Below, one piece after another: positions 1-11,588 of a DNA stretch of 64,000 nucleotides. Each line of letters begins with the position of its first letter. Position 1 is the first letter of the stretch. The notes under the pieces were generated by a model that saw only the letters and a program-made list of their open reading frames with translations, was not told the origin of the DNA and did no database searches. Source of the stretch: Talaromyces rugulosus (taxonomy: Eukaryota; Ascomycota; Eurotiomycetes; Eurotiales; Trichocomaceae); assembly GCF_013368755.1 (NCBI RefSeq), contig NC_049562.1:6200001-6264000 (forward strand), given 5' to 3'. The translations under genes and the position numbers were made by a program.

Positions 1-274
1 GGCAAACTCACGCTAGGATAGAAAATTTCACATCTTAAAAAAAAAAACTTCCCTCCCTTCTCCTCTAGTTTTCTCAACCCTACAACACCCCAATCTACAA
101 AAGAAGACATATCACATCCCTAGAATCCACCAGTGCTCTCTGTGTAAGAGAGTCGAGATTCTAGTTTTTACCACCTTACCTAGCGCCCTATCCACATTCG
201 CTTGTGGTTTATTCCCCCACTGTCTTCCGGTCACAGCGCAACGCTTGTGATCTTCTTTCCGACTAAACGCAATC

Positions 275-1856
275 ATGGCTTCCAAGGGCGGCTTGGAGGA
301 GGTCCCTGAGGGTATGCATCCCCTATCTGGCTTTTCATTCTTTATCGAGCGGGCAAAAGTCGATTATCGTGTGATTATCACGAGATACGCCCGCTTCCAA
401 CCCTCGCCAGCACAAATTTCAACCCCGCCACAGGATGTCTGCTAACATGTATGCCACCCAACAGGACAGATCGAGTCCAACTATGACGAGGTCACCGACT
501 CCTTCGACTCCATGAACCTCAAGGCCGAGCTTCTTCGCGGTGAGTGCGACCCCGCGACTACACGTGGCAACGTTTCTATTTTTCGAAAGATCGAGACTGA
601 CCCCAACAATCAGGTGTCTACGCCTACGGTTTCGAGCGTCCTTCCGCTATCCAGCAGCGTGCCATCATGCCCGTCATCAAGGGTAGGTTTATCTTGTCGA
701 TCTATCAAGGGGGAACAATGTGTGTCTAATGCGTTATGCAGGTAACGATGTCATCGCCCAGGCCCAATCCGGTACCGGTAAGACCGCTACCTTCTCCATC
801 TCTGCTCTCCAGAAGCTCGACACTAGCCTCAAGGCTTGCCAGGCCCTGATCCTAGCCCCAACCCGTGAGTTGGCCCAGCAGATCCAGAAGGTCGTCGTCG
901 CCATTGGTGACTTCATGAGCATTGAGTGCCACGCTTGCATTGGTGGTACCAACGTTCGTGAGGACATGAAGGCCCTCCAGGACGGCCCCCAGGTCGTCGT
1001 CGGTACCCCCGGCCGTGTCCAGGACATGATCCAGCGCCGTGTCCTCCGCACCGACAACATCAAGATGTTCGTCCTTGACGAGGCCGATGAGATGCTTTCT
1101 GTAAGTTAATATGCGCCATCTATGCGGGGCTTAAGCTAATCGTCACCAGCGTGGTTTCACCGAGCAAATCTACGACATCTTCCAGCTCCTCCCTCAATCC
1201 ACCCAGGTTGTCCTTCTCTCGGCTACCATGCCCCAGGACGTCCTCGAGGTCACCACCAAGTTCATGCGCGACCCCGTCCGTATCCTCGTCAAGAAGGACG
1301 AGCTTACCCTGGAAGGTATCAAGCAGTTCTACATTGCTGTTGAGAAGGAGGAGTGGAAGCTTGACACCCTCTCCGACTTGTACGAGACCGTTACCATCAC
1401 TCAGGCCGTCATCTTCTGCAACACCCGCCGCAAGGTCGACTGGCTCACCGACAAGCTCACTGCCCGTGACTTCACCGTCTCCGCCATGCACGGAGATATG
1501 GAGCAGTCCCAGCGTGATGTTATCATGAAGGAGTTCCGTTCCGGTTCTTCTCGTGTCCTGATCGCCACTGACCTGTTGGCCCGTGGTATCGATGTCCAGC
1601 AGGTCTCCCTGGTCATCAACTACGATCTCCCCGCCAACCGTGAAAACTACATTCACCGTATCGGTCGTGGTGGTCGTTTCGGTCGTAAGGGTGTCGCCAT
1701 CAACTTCGTCACCGCTGACGACGTCCGTATGATGCGTGAAATCGAGCAGTTCTACAACACCCAGATTGAAGAAATGCCCATGAACGTTGCTGGTATGTTA
1801 AACCCCTCACATTCTGATAATTCATATCGCTAACAACTCCTCTAGACCTTATCTAA
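275..1856 (+). CDS. TIF1: ATP-dependent RNA helicase eIF4A
   Basis: DEAD-box helicase that unwinds 5' leaders within the eIF4F cap-binding complex during translation initiation in the cytoplasm. Six exons are read: 275-311, 465-539, 614-682, 742-1100, 1150-1792 and 1846-1856. They give 397 aa, the usual family length. Visible motifs in order are the Q-motif region ([11 protein letters not shown]), motif [22 protein letters not shown], and the C-terminal HRIGRGGR arginine-finger motif. The last coding exon is only 11 nt and completes the conserved ending DLI. The ATG follows a pyrimidine-rich leader, and all junctions keep phase. The identity is certain from sequence; only the gene name is borrowed from yeast. 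Confidence 0.97.
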
Positions 1857-2613
1857 ACCACCCTTGTCGTTGCAAATGTGTCTTGTGCGAGTCTTCTTAG
1901 ACTGCTGAAGTCCTTTCTCAAGACCTCCAACCAGTTTGGGTTGGACCCAGCTGGCTTTGGAAAAACGTTTTTCAAAAGTGGCTTTCATATGTAATTGTTC
2001 CTGCAGAGGCTTTGCTGTTGCAAAGTAAAAAAACAATAGGCGTTACTGTTCTATTGTGCTGTCAGGTTCTCATTTCCTTATGTTGATTTCCGATTCTCAC
2101 GCCGCGCATTTTCATGTTTATTCGCTTTACTTTTTATTGTTTTTCCTTTGATTTTTTCAAACATTTACGGTTCGCGTCTGGATCTCTTTTTTTCCTCCGC
2201 AATGTATCTTGAGCTTTGTCCATTGGTATAGGGCGTGCCCGCTTTGCATGCTCAACACAGTGGGCAAGGTAACGAGAAATGTTCGTCCGGGCGCTTTTCA
2301 TTGTCTTTTGTTTACAAACCTATGAGCAGACGAGGCAGTTATGGCGAACGGACGAATTATGATGATGACATGGGGTGGTTGTATACCTGCTTTTAGCAAT
2401 AGATAGAGGTAAATGCCATTTCTGTTTATTTATTTATTCTGTATTCTATGTGTAGTGTTTTATTTCGTACTCACGTGGTCGAGGTTCCTTCCTATTTGGG
2501 ATGTCCAGATGTCGTATGTCGTCAACCGACCTAGACTTCACCTTAGTCCAGTTCACTCTCAGGCTGGCGGTCTCTCCCATCCATCTCATTTAATTTTTAG
2601 ATTTGTTGAAAAC
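1857..2613. other. Intergenic: eIF4A 3' region and upstream of coiled-coil gene
   Basis: This is T-rich downstream sequence of the helicase gene followed by the promoter of the next gene. An open frame runs in from about 2413 but reads as hydrophobic, low-complexity sequence and is judged non-coding. No RNA gene or repeat was seen. Confidence 0.6.
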
Positions 2614-3785
2614 ATGTCACCCAATCCACTCTCCGAAGCCAACGATGGCTCTACAGCCGTCTCGTCCAAAACCTCGCTCCTCTGGGCCTACCAACTCCGC
2701 AAGGAACACATCCACCTCGTGAACCGCATCGAAGATGTCAATTCCGACCTCCTGTCCTACTCCAGCAGAGCTACTGAACACCACCAGAACCTATCCAACC
2801 TAGAACGCCTGGTCAAGAGTCTACAGACGGAGAACTACACGCTCAAAAACGAGGTTACCATAGTACGCGACAAGTTCGCGGCATCGTTGGATCAAGTCAA
2901 CAAGCAGGTAGCAGCCGCGATGGTCACCACCAAAAATGGCCGAGAAGAAAAAACAAAGGAAGAAAAAGAAAGTCTAGCAAAGTTAGAATGTGGGTTTGAG
3001 CATTTAGGGCTTCGGATGAAAGAGTTGGCGCAGGGGATGGTCGAGTTGAAGATGGGTATGGCTGGTATGGAGAAGAAGTGTGAGTGTTTGGCTGTGAAGC
3101 AGATGGAGCTTGCAGCATGGCAAGGTAAAATGCCGCCGCCAAAGAAGCCTAATATTTCTACGCCCAAGAGTCGTGCGGGACGGACGCAGACTGGGGTTCG
3201 TGCGAGTCTTATTGTATCTTTGAGATATAGTAAGACTGCTGAAGGGAAAGATGGTAAGTATTCTTAGCTATGACATATCTGAGATTTGATGGAAAAGACC
3301 ACTGAATGACGGGTGAAACAGACTATCATGGCAAACAAGCTAGCTCATTCACCCAGATGACATACCCGGCTAATGAAGCGACTATGTCGACCATGACCGA
3401 CTCATTAATACCGGACTCTATGCCTGTATACCCCGCCATTTCACCAATCGATTTACTCTTCCAGAAAATCAAACAAGATGATCGGGGGTTGTATGACTAT
3501 TTCACTTTTGCCGCCGAATTACGCTCCGAGCTGCCTCGACGGAAGCAGGAAGGACACATGGTCGAGGCCTTTTTCGATGGTCTATCCAACGACAGCGCAG
3601 TCAAGATGGCGATGGAAGAATATCTTGATGCGCTGGGCTGGATCTGGAGCAATGTCGAGGGTTTCTGTAGGCGCGATCAGCAAGGGTACAACACTAGATC
3701 GCGGACACGAGCAAGCGCTACGAAATCTAGAGTCAAGTCGGTGGCTAGAAAGGGAACAGTCGAAAAAGATAAGAGCCAACTATAG
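2614..3785 (+). CDS. Coiled-coil protein of unknown function
   Basis: Two exons (2614-3253, 3322-3785) joined by a 68-nt intron encode 367 aa. I do not recognise the family. Residues about 25-200 are rich in heptad-like Leu/Glu/Lys sequence (for example NLERLVKSLQTENYTLKNEV), consistent with a coiled coil. The C-terminal part has a compact helical-looking segment (FFDGLSNDSAVKMAMEEYLD) faintly reminiscent of gag-like or small helical domains, then a basic Arg/Ser/Lys tail (about the last 35 residues) that could bind nucleic acid or act as a nuclear localisation signal. The ATG at 2614 was chosen because everything upstream in the same frame looks like untranslated sequence. No transposon context surrounds it. 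Confidence 0.75.
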
Positions 3786-3965
3786 CCATGGAAGAGGTAT
3801 TCGACATGGCATGTCGAAAATCAAAGCAAATTTGTACGGATTTACCCACACAATGCATCATTTAGATAGCAATATACAATTGATATCTTAATTTTGACAT
3901 CATACAAACTATACAATCCAAGTCCCAGCACAGGTCTATATACTAGTTGATATTTAAAGCATCAA

Positions 3966-4793
3966 TCAAGTCTCCTTAAACTCATACCTCCCCTCCAACC
4001 TATCCTTAACCTCAACCTCAATCCCCTCAATCTTCTTCCCATCAACCTCAATCTCCGCCCTCATCACATCCCCCGCCTGAACTTGTCCGACCCCCTTGGG
4101 AGTGCCGGTAAGCACCAAATCACCCGCTTCCAGCGTCATAACGCGCGAAATATCCGCCAATTGTCTAGGGATCTGGTACAGCATCAAATTCGTCGAATCG
4201 GCCTGGCGCACGGCATCACCCACGCTCAGCCGCAAAAACGCATTATGCGGGTCCGGAATCGCGGATTTGGGGATCAGTTCAGAGATGGGGCAGAACGTGT
4301 CGAAGCCCTTGGCGATGGACCAGGGGAGGCCCTTTTTCTTAGCTTCGTCTTGTACGTTGCGCGCGGTCATGTCGATGGCGAGGACGTAGTCTATTTATCT
4401 TCGTGTGAACAATTGAGATTTCAAGGATAGGAAAGATAGACATACTGGCAATAGAATCGAGCGCGGTCTTGTGATCCTCCGGATCGAGATCGCGCACAGT
4501 CTTGCCAATGACCAGACCCAGCTCGACTTCATAATGCATATTGACGCCCTTGGGTCGCAGGACGGGACCATGGCCCGGAAGCAGGATTGACGAGGACGGC
4601 TTGAGGAAGAAGAATGGTTGTTTGGGGCGAGTGTTGTTTAACTCAGTGATGTGGTCGCTATTTTCGAATATAGTGTCAGTTAATTGTACTTTTGTCTAGC
4701 CTCAAAATGATTGAATTGATCGGAAAAGACGTACGCATAATTCCGGCCAATGCAGATGATTTTGCGACACTTGTTTCTGAATGAAGCTGCCAT
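3966..4793 (-). CDS. Fumarylacetoacetate hydrolase family protein (FAHD1-like acylpyruvase)
   Basis: Three exons (4735-4793, 4446-4657, 3966-4390 on the minus strand) encode 231 aa, the typical size of single-domain FAHD1 proteins. FAHD1 hydrolyses acylpyruvates and decarboxylates oxaloacetate, usually in mitochondria. Family landmarks visible are the N-terminal KIICIGRNYA, the metal-binding region HYEVELGLVIG (Glu residues), the segment YVLAIDMTARNVQDEAKKKG, KGFDTFCPI and the C-terminal LTGTPKGVG loop. Both introns keep phase. No clear mitochondrial presequence is seen, so its location is inferred from relatives only. It converges on the coiled-coil gene, 180 bp away. Confidence 0.93.
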
Positions 4794-5400
4794 TTGCGCG
4801 GTTTGAAGTATCTAGCCGTTTTGAAAGCTCTGACTCAGAGGTATAAACTGAAATTGAGTATGTTATATATAGTGAGTTGTATATATCAAGAGGAAACAAA
4901 CATCCAATGTCGACGTCTGGAAGTGGGTAGTGACTCCATGGCCGCGGCAAAGTTGCCGGCGGGAAAGACTTGCTCCGGACGCGGATCCGACGACTTCTCC
5001 GCACGCCGATGTGCGGAGATACCGCCTATTATTATTATTATTACATTCGATGATACTATGCAAAAATCCTGCATGGAGATGTTAAGGCAGTTAGGTGGTA
5101 AGAGTTGGTTTCACTAAATTATATCTGCAAGACCAAACATACAAAAGACAAAATACAATCCCGACTCCAAGTCGCCGCGCAAACATGATACAAATTAACA
5201 AAAAGTTTGAATGCAGTCTCGCTGAATAGCTGACAGGCTCCTAAATATGCACAGGGAATCGAAAAGAAGAAATGAAAAGAAAACAGTGGAGGTTAAAACA
5301 AAAATGCGACGCTAGAACGCGTGAACCAAAAATACAAGAATGTGCACCTGAACACAGACAATGCTCAAGACTTATGGTATAATCAAGAACCAGCCAAAAA
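4794..5400. other. Intergenic: FAHD1-like gene promoter and Mps1 3' region
   Basis: Both neighbours lie on the minus strand, so this holds the promoter of the FAHD-like gene (right of 4793) and the trailer of the kinase gene (left of 5401). A short ATT microsatellite (tattattattatt) lies near 5028-5042. No gene was found. Confidence 0.6.
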
Positions 5401-7908
5401 TCACTTCTGGTCTTCATCAACAGCAGCTTTGATCTTGGCAAAAAACCCAGCAGGCCATGCTGCCAATTCTTCATCTTTCGGCACCCCACGAACCCGGCAA
5501 TGATGAACCACGTTTGTCAGGATTCGAGAAATCATCTCCTGTGTCACTGGAACTGTCCCTTCAAGCTGAGAGTCTGGGTACAAAAACGGATCACGCTCAC
5601 TGAGCAATTCATCCATCGTAGGGCGGAGGCTCGGGTCTCGCTGCAGACACCGCTTCATGGTTCGCATCAAACCAAATGGCACCGTTACGCCACCGATTGC
5701 GAACTGCGGGAACTCAATGGCAACCTTGGGGTTTGGGATAGACATTATTCTTTCGTAATATTTTGCAATGCGGGCAAATGGCGGCTGCCCATAAACCATT
5801 TTGTACAAAATACACCCAAGACTCCATACATCACTGGGTTTTCCAAGCTTCATCATCTTTCCAACACTTGCCGGAAGACCCAATGCAGCATTGGAGTCAA
5901 TCAGGGCTTCGGGCGACATGTAGTTGGGCGTTCCGACTTGTTGCTCACGATGCACGTTAACAGTGTCGTCCTGGATGGCATTGGCAATACCAAAGTCGAT
6001 GAGTTTCAATCGCCCTTGAACAAGAAGAAAGTTCGCCGGCTTCAAATCTGAGTGGACAATGTTGAAATTGTGGACCGCTTGAACGCATTCGAGCATTTCT
6101 TTCCAGTAATAACGGGTAAAACTGGGATCAAAAACGGCATCCTCGGCATTGAGACGATAAGTCAAGATTCGGTCCAAATCCGATTCTCCAATCTCCATGA
6201 GAATACTAAGCGTATGCTTGTCGCTATTGATCTCCCAATCAAAGAGCCGTACGACTCGTTCCACATTCTCAAGCTTCTTGAGCAAATCAATTTCTCCCTT
6301 GTAGCCTGCCAACGTGACACGATCCACATCTTCCAAGTTGACACGCTTGAGGGCAAAAATCTTATAATTCTCAGCCATAACCCTGTATACACGAGAGGTG
6401 CCTCCTCGCCCAACGCAGTCCATACGAGTGAAAGCTTTGTGGTTGATTACAACTTGGCTTCTCTTCTTTCGCGATTGTGATGCCGTTGTAGCCGCACCTC
6501 CTGTTCCTGTAGCTGTCTCCAGGACAGACATTTTAGGCGGGGGTGGAGCAGGCCGACGTGGCGTATTGTTGCTTCGCGAAGTCAATGGTTTTCGAGGGGA
6601 ATTTGTGGCTGGTGGTTCTTGCTCTTGTTCTTTTTTATCGTCGTCATAGATAACTGCGTACTTCTCCGGCTTGTCTAACAGACTCAGCCCAGAGGATTTG
6701 ACTCTTTTGAACGTAGGCGGGGGGTCATTTTCTTGATCTTGCGCGGATGGCAGCACTGGAGGTGGCACTCTATACTGGGGCTGTTCTTTGGCGCTTTCTG
6801 ATTTTAAAGACCCTTCTGACGATGTACCGGGTGTGGATTTGGTCCTGTATGACCTCGGCGACGGTGGCCCGGAAAATGGAGCGTCAATATTAGGCTTTGC
6901 CGAAGCTGGTGCTGGCTTCTCCAGAATTCGTGGATCCGAGTCGATCCAAGATAACTTGGACGATGAAGCCACCCTAGAAAGACGGCTGGCAGATCCGTTT
7001 TCTTCTCTTGGATTATGTGATGGGTTTCTTTCGGGTCTTTCAGGACTTTGGCTGTCAGCCTCAGGATGTTCGCTGATTTCTTCGCTCTGTCGGCGCAGTA
7101 CTCCTCTCCTAGCAGGACCATTTAGGAAAGAACCGGTCAATCTACCCACTCGTTTAACACGAAGCGAGCTATGCATGCCAGGTTCATCTCCATGGCGAGA
7201 CCTCAATACCGAAGAAGGTCCAAGACGCGGCGCAAACTCATCTTCCATGCGAGGTGGTTTCTCATCTCCTGAGAGGTCGAATTCCTTGTGGTCGCCAGAT
7301 AATTCCTTTTCTGTTGCTTTATGAATTGGCGAATTGGAAAGTGGTGAGCGGGTGGTGCTTCTCGAGCCAGTAATACGAACACTACGCGTTCGTGGCGCCG
7401 GTGTTATAAAATCTTTTGAATAGCTCTGGCCTTCTGAATATACGCTTTCGGGTCTTGATTGTATTCTCACAGAGCCAACGCGAACCACTCGAGGAGCAGG
7501 GCTCCCACCGGACGAGTCATGCGGTGATGCCACCCGAACGTGTCTTTCTGGTCGCGCCGAGGTCGCTGGAGCAAGGCCAAAGTCGCGGCTAGCAACACTA
7601 GACCGCTTCATGTTTGTATCATATCGGGGAGAAGAGTCGACATGCATTGCGTCTCCCTCCAACAGCGCCTTCACGGAAGCGCTGAACTTGGGCTCTGGCA
7701 CCACCTCGTCATCGGAACTGTCCCCCTCATACTGTTTGGACCCGGTACTCCGTCCACTGTGCGAGGATCCATTTCGAATATCAGGCGATGCGCGGCCAGA
7801 ATTAGTTCGTAAAAGCGACGATCGAGAAAGTTGTCGCGACATGGGTCGTTGTACACCGCCTGTTCTGTATGCGGCTGAAGCCGGGGTTGGCGAAGCCTCT
7901 GTGGCCAT
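5401..7908 (-). CDS. MPS1: Mps1/TTK-type dual-specificity spindle checkpoint kinase
   Basis: Single-exon gene, 835 aa from the ATG at 7908. An in-frame ATG at 7956 would add 16 residues of AT-rich sequence and is less likely. Residues 1 to about 485 are Ser/Pro/Arg-rich and look disordered. The kinase domain spans about 490-790: Gly loop VGRGGTSRVY, ATP Lys in FALKRV, catalytic loop IVHSDLKPANF (HSD instead of HRD, characteristic of Mps1), LIDFGIA, and activation segment VGTPNYMSPEA, the Mps1 signature. Mps1 works at unattached kinetochores to start spindle-checkpoint signalling and in spindle-pole duplication. The long N-terminal tail would carry kinetochore-targeting and regulatory phosphosites; this last point is inference. 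Confidence 0.95.
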   Translation of the reverse strand: MATEASPTPASAAYRTGGVQRPMSRQLSRSSLLRTNSGRASPDIRNGSSHSGRSTGSKQYEGDSSDDEVVPEPKFSASVKALLEGDAMHVDSSPRYDTNMKRSSVASRDFGLAPATSARPERHVRVASPHDSSGGSPAPRVVRVGSVRIQSRPESVYSEGQSYSKDFITPAPRTRSVRITGSRSTTRSPLSNSPIHKATEKELSGDHKEFDLSGDEKPPRMEDEFAPRLGPSSVLRSRHGDEPGMHSSLRVKRVGRLTGSFLNGPARRGVLRRQSEEISEHPEADSQSPERPERNPSHNPREENGSASRLSRVASSSKLSWIDSDPRILEKPAPASAKPNIDAPFSGPPSPRSYRTKSTPGTSSEGSLKSESAKEQPQYRVPPPVLPSAQDQENDPPPTFKRVKSSGLSLLDKPEKYAVIYDDDKKEQEQEPPATNSPRKPLTSRSNNTPRRPAPPPPKMSVLETATGTGGAATTASQSRKKRSQVVINHKAFTRMDCVGRGGTSRVYRVMAENYKIFALKRVNLEDVDRVTLAGYKGEIDLLKKLENVERVVRLFDWEINSDKHTLSILMEIGESDLDRILTYRLNAEDAVFDPSFTRYYWKEMLECVQAVHNFNIVHSDLKPANFLLVQGRLKLIDFGIANAIQDDTVNVHREQQVGTPNYMSPEALIDSNAALGLPASVGKMMKLGKPSDVWSLGCILYKMVYGQPPFARIAKYYERIMSIPNPKVAIEFPQFAIGGVTVPFGLMRTMKRCLQRDPSLRPTMDELLSERDPFLYPDSQLEGTVPVTQEMISRILTNVVHHCRVRGVPKDEELAAWPAGFFAKIKAAVDEDQK

Positions 7909-9084
7909 TGTATAATATATTAACGCGTCCAGATTTACATTGATGTATGTATCCAAATCATAGGCAGTAGCGCCTTGGGGTTGGTGGTTGTCGCCGGCTT
8001 AAAGATATTCGATATACAGTCCCGTGGTGGTGATATGTCGAAACAAGCGATGTAGTTCGTCCTGGATGGCTAGCGCCGGTCGTGGCCCCACGTGACTTGG
8101 CTTTGTCAACACGGTCGCCACGGCAACGGCTCCTCGGTATTTCACTTTCCATCTCACATCTACAGTACGACATACGATTGTACAGGGCTTTCCAAGGCAG
8201 CTAAAAGGGCAATCCACTAAGCCAAAAATGAGCCTCTCAAGGGTTACATGAAAGGAGAGCAACCTGTCACGCGCTGTGCAAACCACCCCTCTTGAAGCTA
8301 TGCGCTTGGCGAATTCGTCAAAGAAAATTACCAGGTGTAAAAGTCTTCAGTGATCCCTGCTTATCTCACTTCTTAGTTACTAGTACGTGTCAAGATTCAG
8401 GGAAACAACAAGGCCGGAATCAGTGAGACATTTCGACACGCCGATCAAAATGGACATGTCTAGCAAGACCTCCTCAGCATAACAAGCGGCATCAAACAAA
8501 GCAGTGACCACAAAGCGGTCCCCTTGTGCAGACAATAATCACATCCCGCAATAGTTTCTATTTATTTTAAGTTGTTTGGACTTGCACAAACGGTCCAGTC
8601 TAGGCTGCAGTCGAGTGGTCCCGATCATCTATGTAATTTCCAGGGGTCCAGAAACGAAACAAACGCTTTTGCTCATTTTTGATGCTTTCCTTCAGGGCTT
8701 TAACGTGTACCACCACTGGTAGACCACGAATTATTGCATTTTGTCATTATTTACATGCTAACAAATGCTGAATCCCCGTACAATATTTTCTCACCCGACG
8801 CTTTGGTTGTTTTAATTCAAGATTTGGGTAAATGTATATACATACGGTCTGTGATATCTGGATAGACGAAGACATGTACAATGACAGCGGTGTTGGGTAC
8901 CTTTCATAGTTAATGGGTATTGAAATATATTAACTGGAATATCCAATTTTTACTATTGGTTTCTTCAAAAGTTCAAATTGAACCTTTGAACCTTGCTTGC
9001 TAAAATTCATGTTTCAAGCGATAGAATCCGAGCCTCGTCCGATACACCAAGAATTTTTTTTAAAAAAAAATGATAATAACCTAC
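7909..9084. other. Intergenic: Mps1 promoter, PWI-protein gene 3' region
   Basis: This is 1.2 kb between two minus-strand genes. The left 400 bp is GC-balanced and probably the Mps1 promoter. The right part (8700-9084) is AT-rich with poly-A/T runs. No coding frame, RNA gene or repeat of note was seen. Confidence 0.6.
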
Positions 9085-10808
9085 CTATCCTTGTTGTTGG
9101 TCGTCTGCTTTCTCAGTGGAATTCCTACGGCGCAACGCTTTTATTCTTTCTTTCAGTACTCTCTCCCGAAGCTCGTTCCGTGAGAGACGGGATTTTGTTT
9201 TAGCCTGTTGACAGCGAGCTTGTGAATCAGTTTTCCTGAAATGACTCAAATTATAAGCGATATTATACGAAACGAAGAAAACAAGTATGGCACATTATCA
9301 TAGACCATTGGATGAAGGTAGTACTTACGTCGTTGTCTTCATGCATCTTGGTATCCTCAGGTTCTGCAGCCCTCTGACGCTTCTCTTGTCGTGGAGAGTC
9401 TGGAGGGGAGTTACGTCGCCGTCTACCAGCTGGCGCGTATCGCGGTAACGATTGGCGTCGCCTTCTATCACTTTTTGTGCTTGGGCTTCGAGACTGGCTG
9501 CGTCTAGAGGAGGCACTGCCCGAACGAGAGCGACTGTCACGTCTGGGCGAAGGGCTGCGACTCAACCGGCGGTCATCTTTAGAGTGCCGGGTCTTGCCAG
9601 TCTTTGAATCTCCCTTTGCACCATCCCGTGAGTCAACAGATACCGGTCGCCTCTCACGGTCGCCCCGTCTAGGCTGTCGAGACCTCGACCGAGAATCCTT
9701 TCTCTTGTGGGTTCTAGGTGGTGGTGAACGTGATCGGCTGGGGGATGATGTGTTTCTTCGTCGTGTTCTTCTGGGACTAGGTGAGCGTGACGAATCACTG
9801 CGGGTGGCAGGTCTATCTCGATCATCACCGTAAGATGGGCTTCGCCGCCTGTTTCTTGTGTGCCCTCGTCCACCTCGGGGGGAAGGGGACCTGCTGTAGG
9901 TTCGTGGGGGTCTGCGATCACGTCTTTCCGAGCGGTATGAACGGCGGGGAGGTGATCTGGAAGAAGATGGTGAGCGAGATATCGAACGAGAGTGTGGTCT
10001 AGACTGTCGACGGCCACGCCCGCCGCCGCCTCGTGGTACATATGAGTCAAATTCACGCCGCGAAGGACCCCCACGATGCTCGGGGCTCCGACGACGAGGA
10101 GATCGCGAGCTCCGGCGATCATAGTCCCGACCACTTCCTCTCCCCCCGCGGAAGTTCCTGTTTCGGTCAAACCTCTCCCTCTGGCGAATGCTTTCCAATT
10201 CCCTCTCTCGGTCTTGCTCTTGTTCTTTACGTCGACGCGCTTCTTCGGCAGCTTTCTCGGCTTCAAGCTGCACAAAGTTAGCCACTTCGTCAGCTCTAGA
10301 CACATGCTTTCGCTAAGGGTGCATACCTTTTCTTGCCTCAGCTCCAGCTTCTTTGCCTCCAATAATTCTTTAGGTACTCCTTGCGGGCTGGATTGGGCGC
10401 TTAGGCAGAGGTTCCATAGTTCCTGGCAAAATTGAGGGGTTTCTTTGTCCAAGAAGCCGGTAAGCTGGATCTGAAGAGACTTGATATCGGGCTATCATTG
10501 TGTGGCATTGTTAGATAAAAGGAGTTTTCGAAGAGTCTGGATGACTCACAAATCGGGTGCCCTCCAAGAGATTGAAACATAGCTCAATGACGACGTCATC
10601 ATCGTCACCAAGTATCACTGCGAGCTTTCCGCCAATCCATCTGTTAAGAAAAGTATGTTAGCGTTGCTCTCTTCTCCCTGTCTGTCCCAGCTGGCGGCGC
10701 TCACTTTTTCATGACTTCGAGGTTGACCTTGGTCATGTCCACCTTTTTACTGAATTCCGGTGGGAATTTCGTCCGCCGAAGCAGCTTTGCATCGACGGTG
10801 CTCGCCAT
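9085..10808 (-). CDS. PWI-domain SR-like splicing cofactor (SRRM1/SRm160-like)
   Basis: Five exons (10705-10808, 10550-10640, 10327-10491, 9329-10267, 9085-9204) give 472 aa in perfect phase. The N-terminus (about residues 1-120) is a PWI domain, recognisable from FPPEFSKKVDM, VMKKWIGGKL and LLEGTRFPDIKSLQIQLTGF; PWI domains bind RNA/DNA and mark SRm160-type coactivators of pre-mRNA splicing and 3'-end formation in the nucleus. A short charged helix (LEAEKAAEEARRRKEQEQD) follows, then a long Arg/Ser/Pro-rich tail. The intron at 10268-10326 is chosen because it has a GCTAAC branch site and joins the helix in frame. The last exon was found past a 124-nt intron and ends in a conserved-looking basic helix (NELRERVLKERIKALRR). 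Confidence 0.93.
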
Positions 10809-11147
10809 TTTGTAGAACCAAGAAACTTTTGTCAACAAAGCAAAGACATAAGAAACGACAAGTGCGCGAGGTTGGAAATGGGCAACAGCCTTAATGTGTC
10901 GAGGTGTCGAGAACGGCAGTTTCCGTCACCGCCTTATATATGACATCACGTGATATATCTGGCAGTGAAATGATTTACGACGAAAAAAGGTGTTTCAAAA
11001 TATAATTTCATTTGCTGTAATCGATATCATGCACCAATTTCAATTTCTTGATAGTATACCATATAACAAGGGTAGAGAGAACTGTGACAGAATAAAGAAG
11101 ATCATCAATCGTAATCGTATTCTCATGGTTGCAACACAGAACCTGAA
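10809..11147. other. Intergenic: PWI gene promoter
   Basis: This lies between the start of the PWI gene and the stop of the 98-aa gene, both on the minus strand. It is AT-rich, with the sequence tatatgacatcacgtgatata near 10933-10953 that holds a CACGTG E-box core within a near-palindrome (ATCACGTGAT), a plausible bHLH/Cbf1-type site. Confidence 0.5.
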
Positions 11148-11505
11148 TCAAGGGTTTCTCAGCTCTCGTAGCACTCGATTGACATCCTCCCTTACACGTC
11201 GCAACCCATCGTCGACCACGGGATTAGAACCAGGCCCATTCTTCAAGTGCTTTACTTTCACTCCGTAGTGAAGAGCGACAAGCTCTTTTACTCGGGAAAG
11301 TTCGAGAGAGTCCGAGTCCTTCTCGCTGGTTTTTGGGCTCTCTAGTTCTTTAGCTGTCTTGTTCACGTTGACTAGATTCAGAGCTTCGGTGTGATCCTGT
11401 CCCCAATCGTTAGAAATGAGTATAAAAGAAAAAGAATGATTGAACTCTATTGCTCACACAGGCTCGCAGGGAGGTCAAATCGGAGAGGATTTCAGCAATC
11501 TGCAT
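11148..11505 (-). CDS. Small conserved-looking protein, 98 aa, unknown function
   Basis: Two exons (11458-11505 and 11148-11396) joined by a 61-nt intron give 98 aa. I do not recognise the family. The product starts MQIAEILSDLTSLRAC and ends VREDVNRVLRELRNP. It is hydrophilic and helical-looking, with the central segment SRVKELVALHYGVKVKHL, and has no signal peptide or membrane segment. Its size and helical character would fit a subunit of a coiled-coil complex (kinetochore or BLOC-like), but this is only a guess. The splice sites (GTGAGC...GGACAG) and phase support a real gene rather than a chance frame. Confidence 0.7.
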
Positions 11506-11588
11506 GGCGGCTATATCGATATACTAGGTCCCTAATTGCCAGTTGCAACGAGATGAGTCGGAATACTGCATGTAGTTGAAGATTTGAT

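Noticed and set aside
1120..1656. 178-codon open frame antisense to eIF4A
   Set aside because: It is a shadow of the strongly biased helicase coding strand and has no protein features of its own.
2413..2613. Upstream extension of the coiled-coil protein
   Set aside because: Hydrophobic low-complexity sequence from T-rich leader DNA. The ATG at 2614 starts the plausible protein.
9562..10452. Alternative His/Pro/Glu-rich frame in the PWI gene
   Set aside because: It is the +1 frame of the Arg/Ser repeat region. The spliced frame with PWI domain and RS tail explains the locus.
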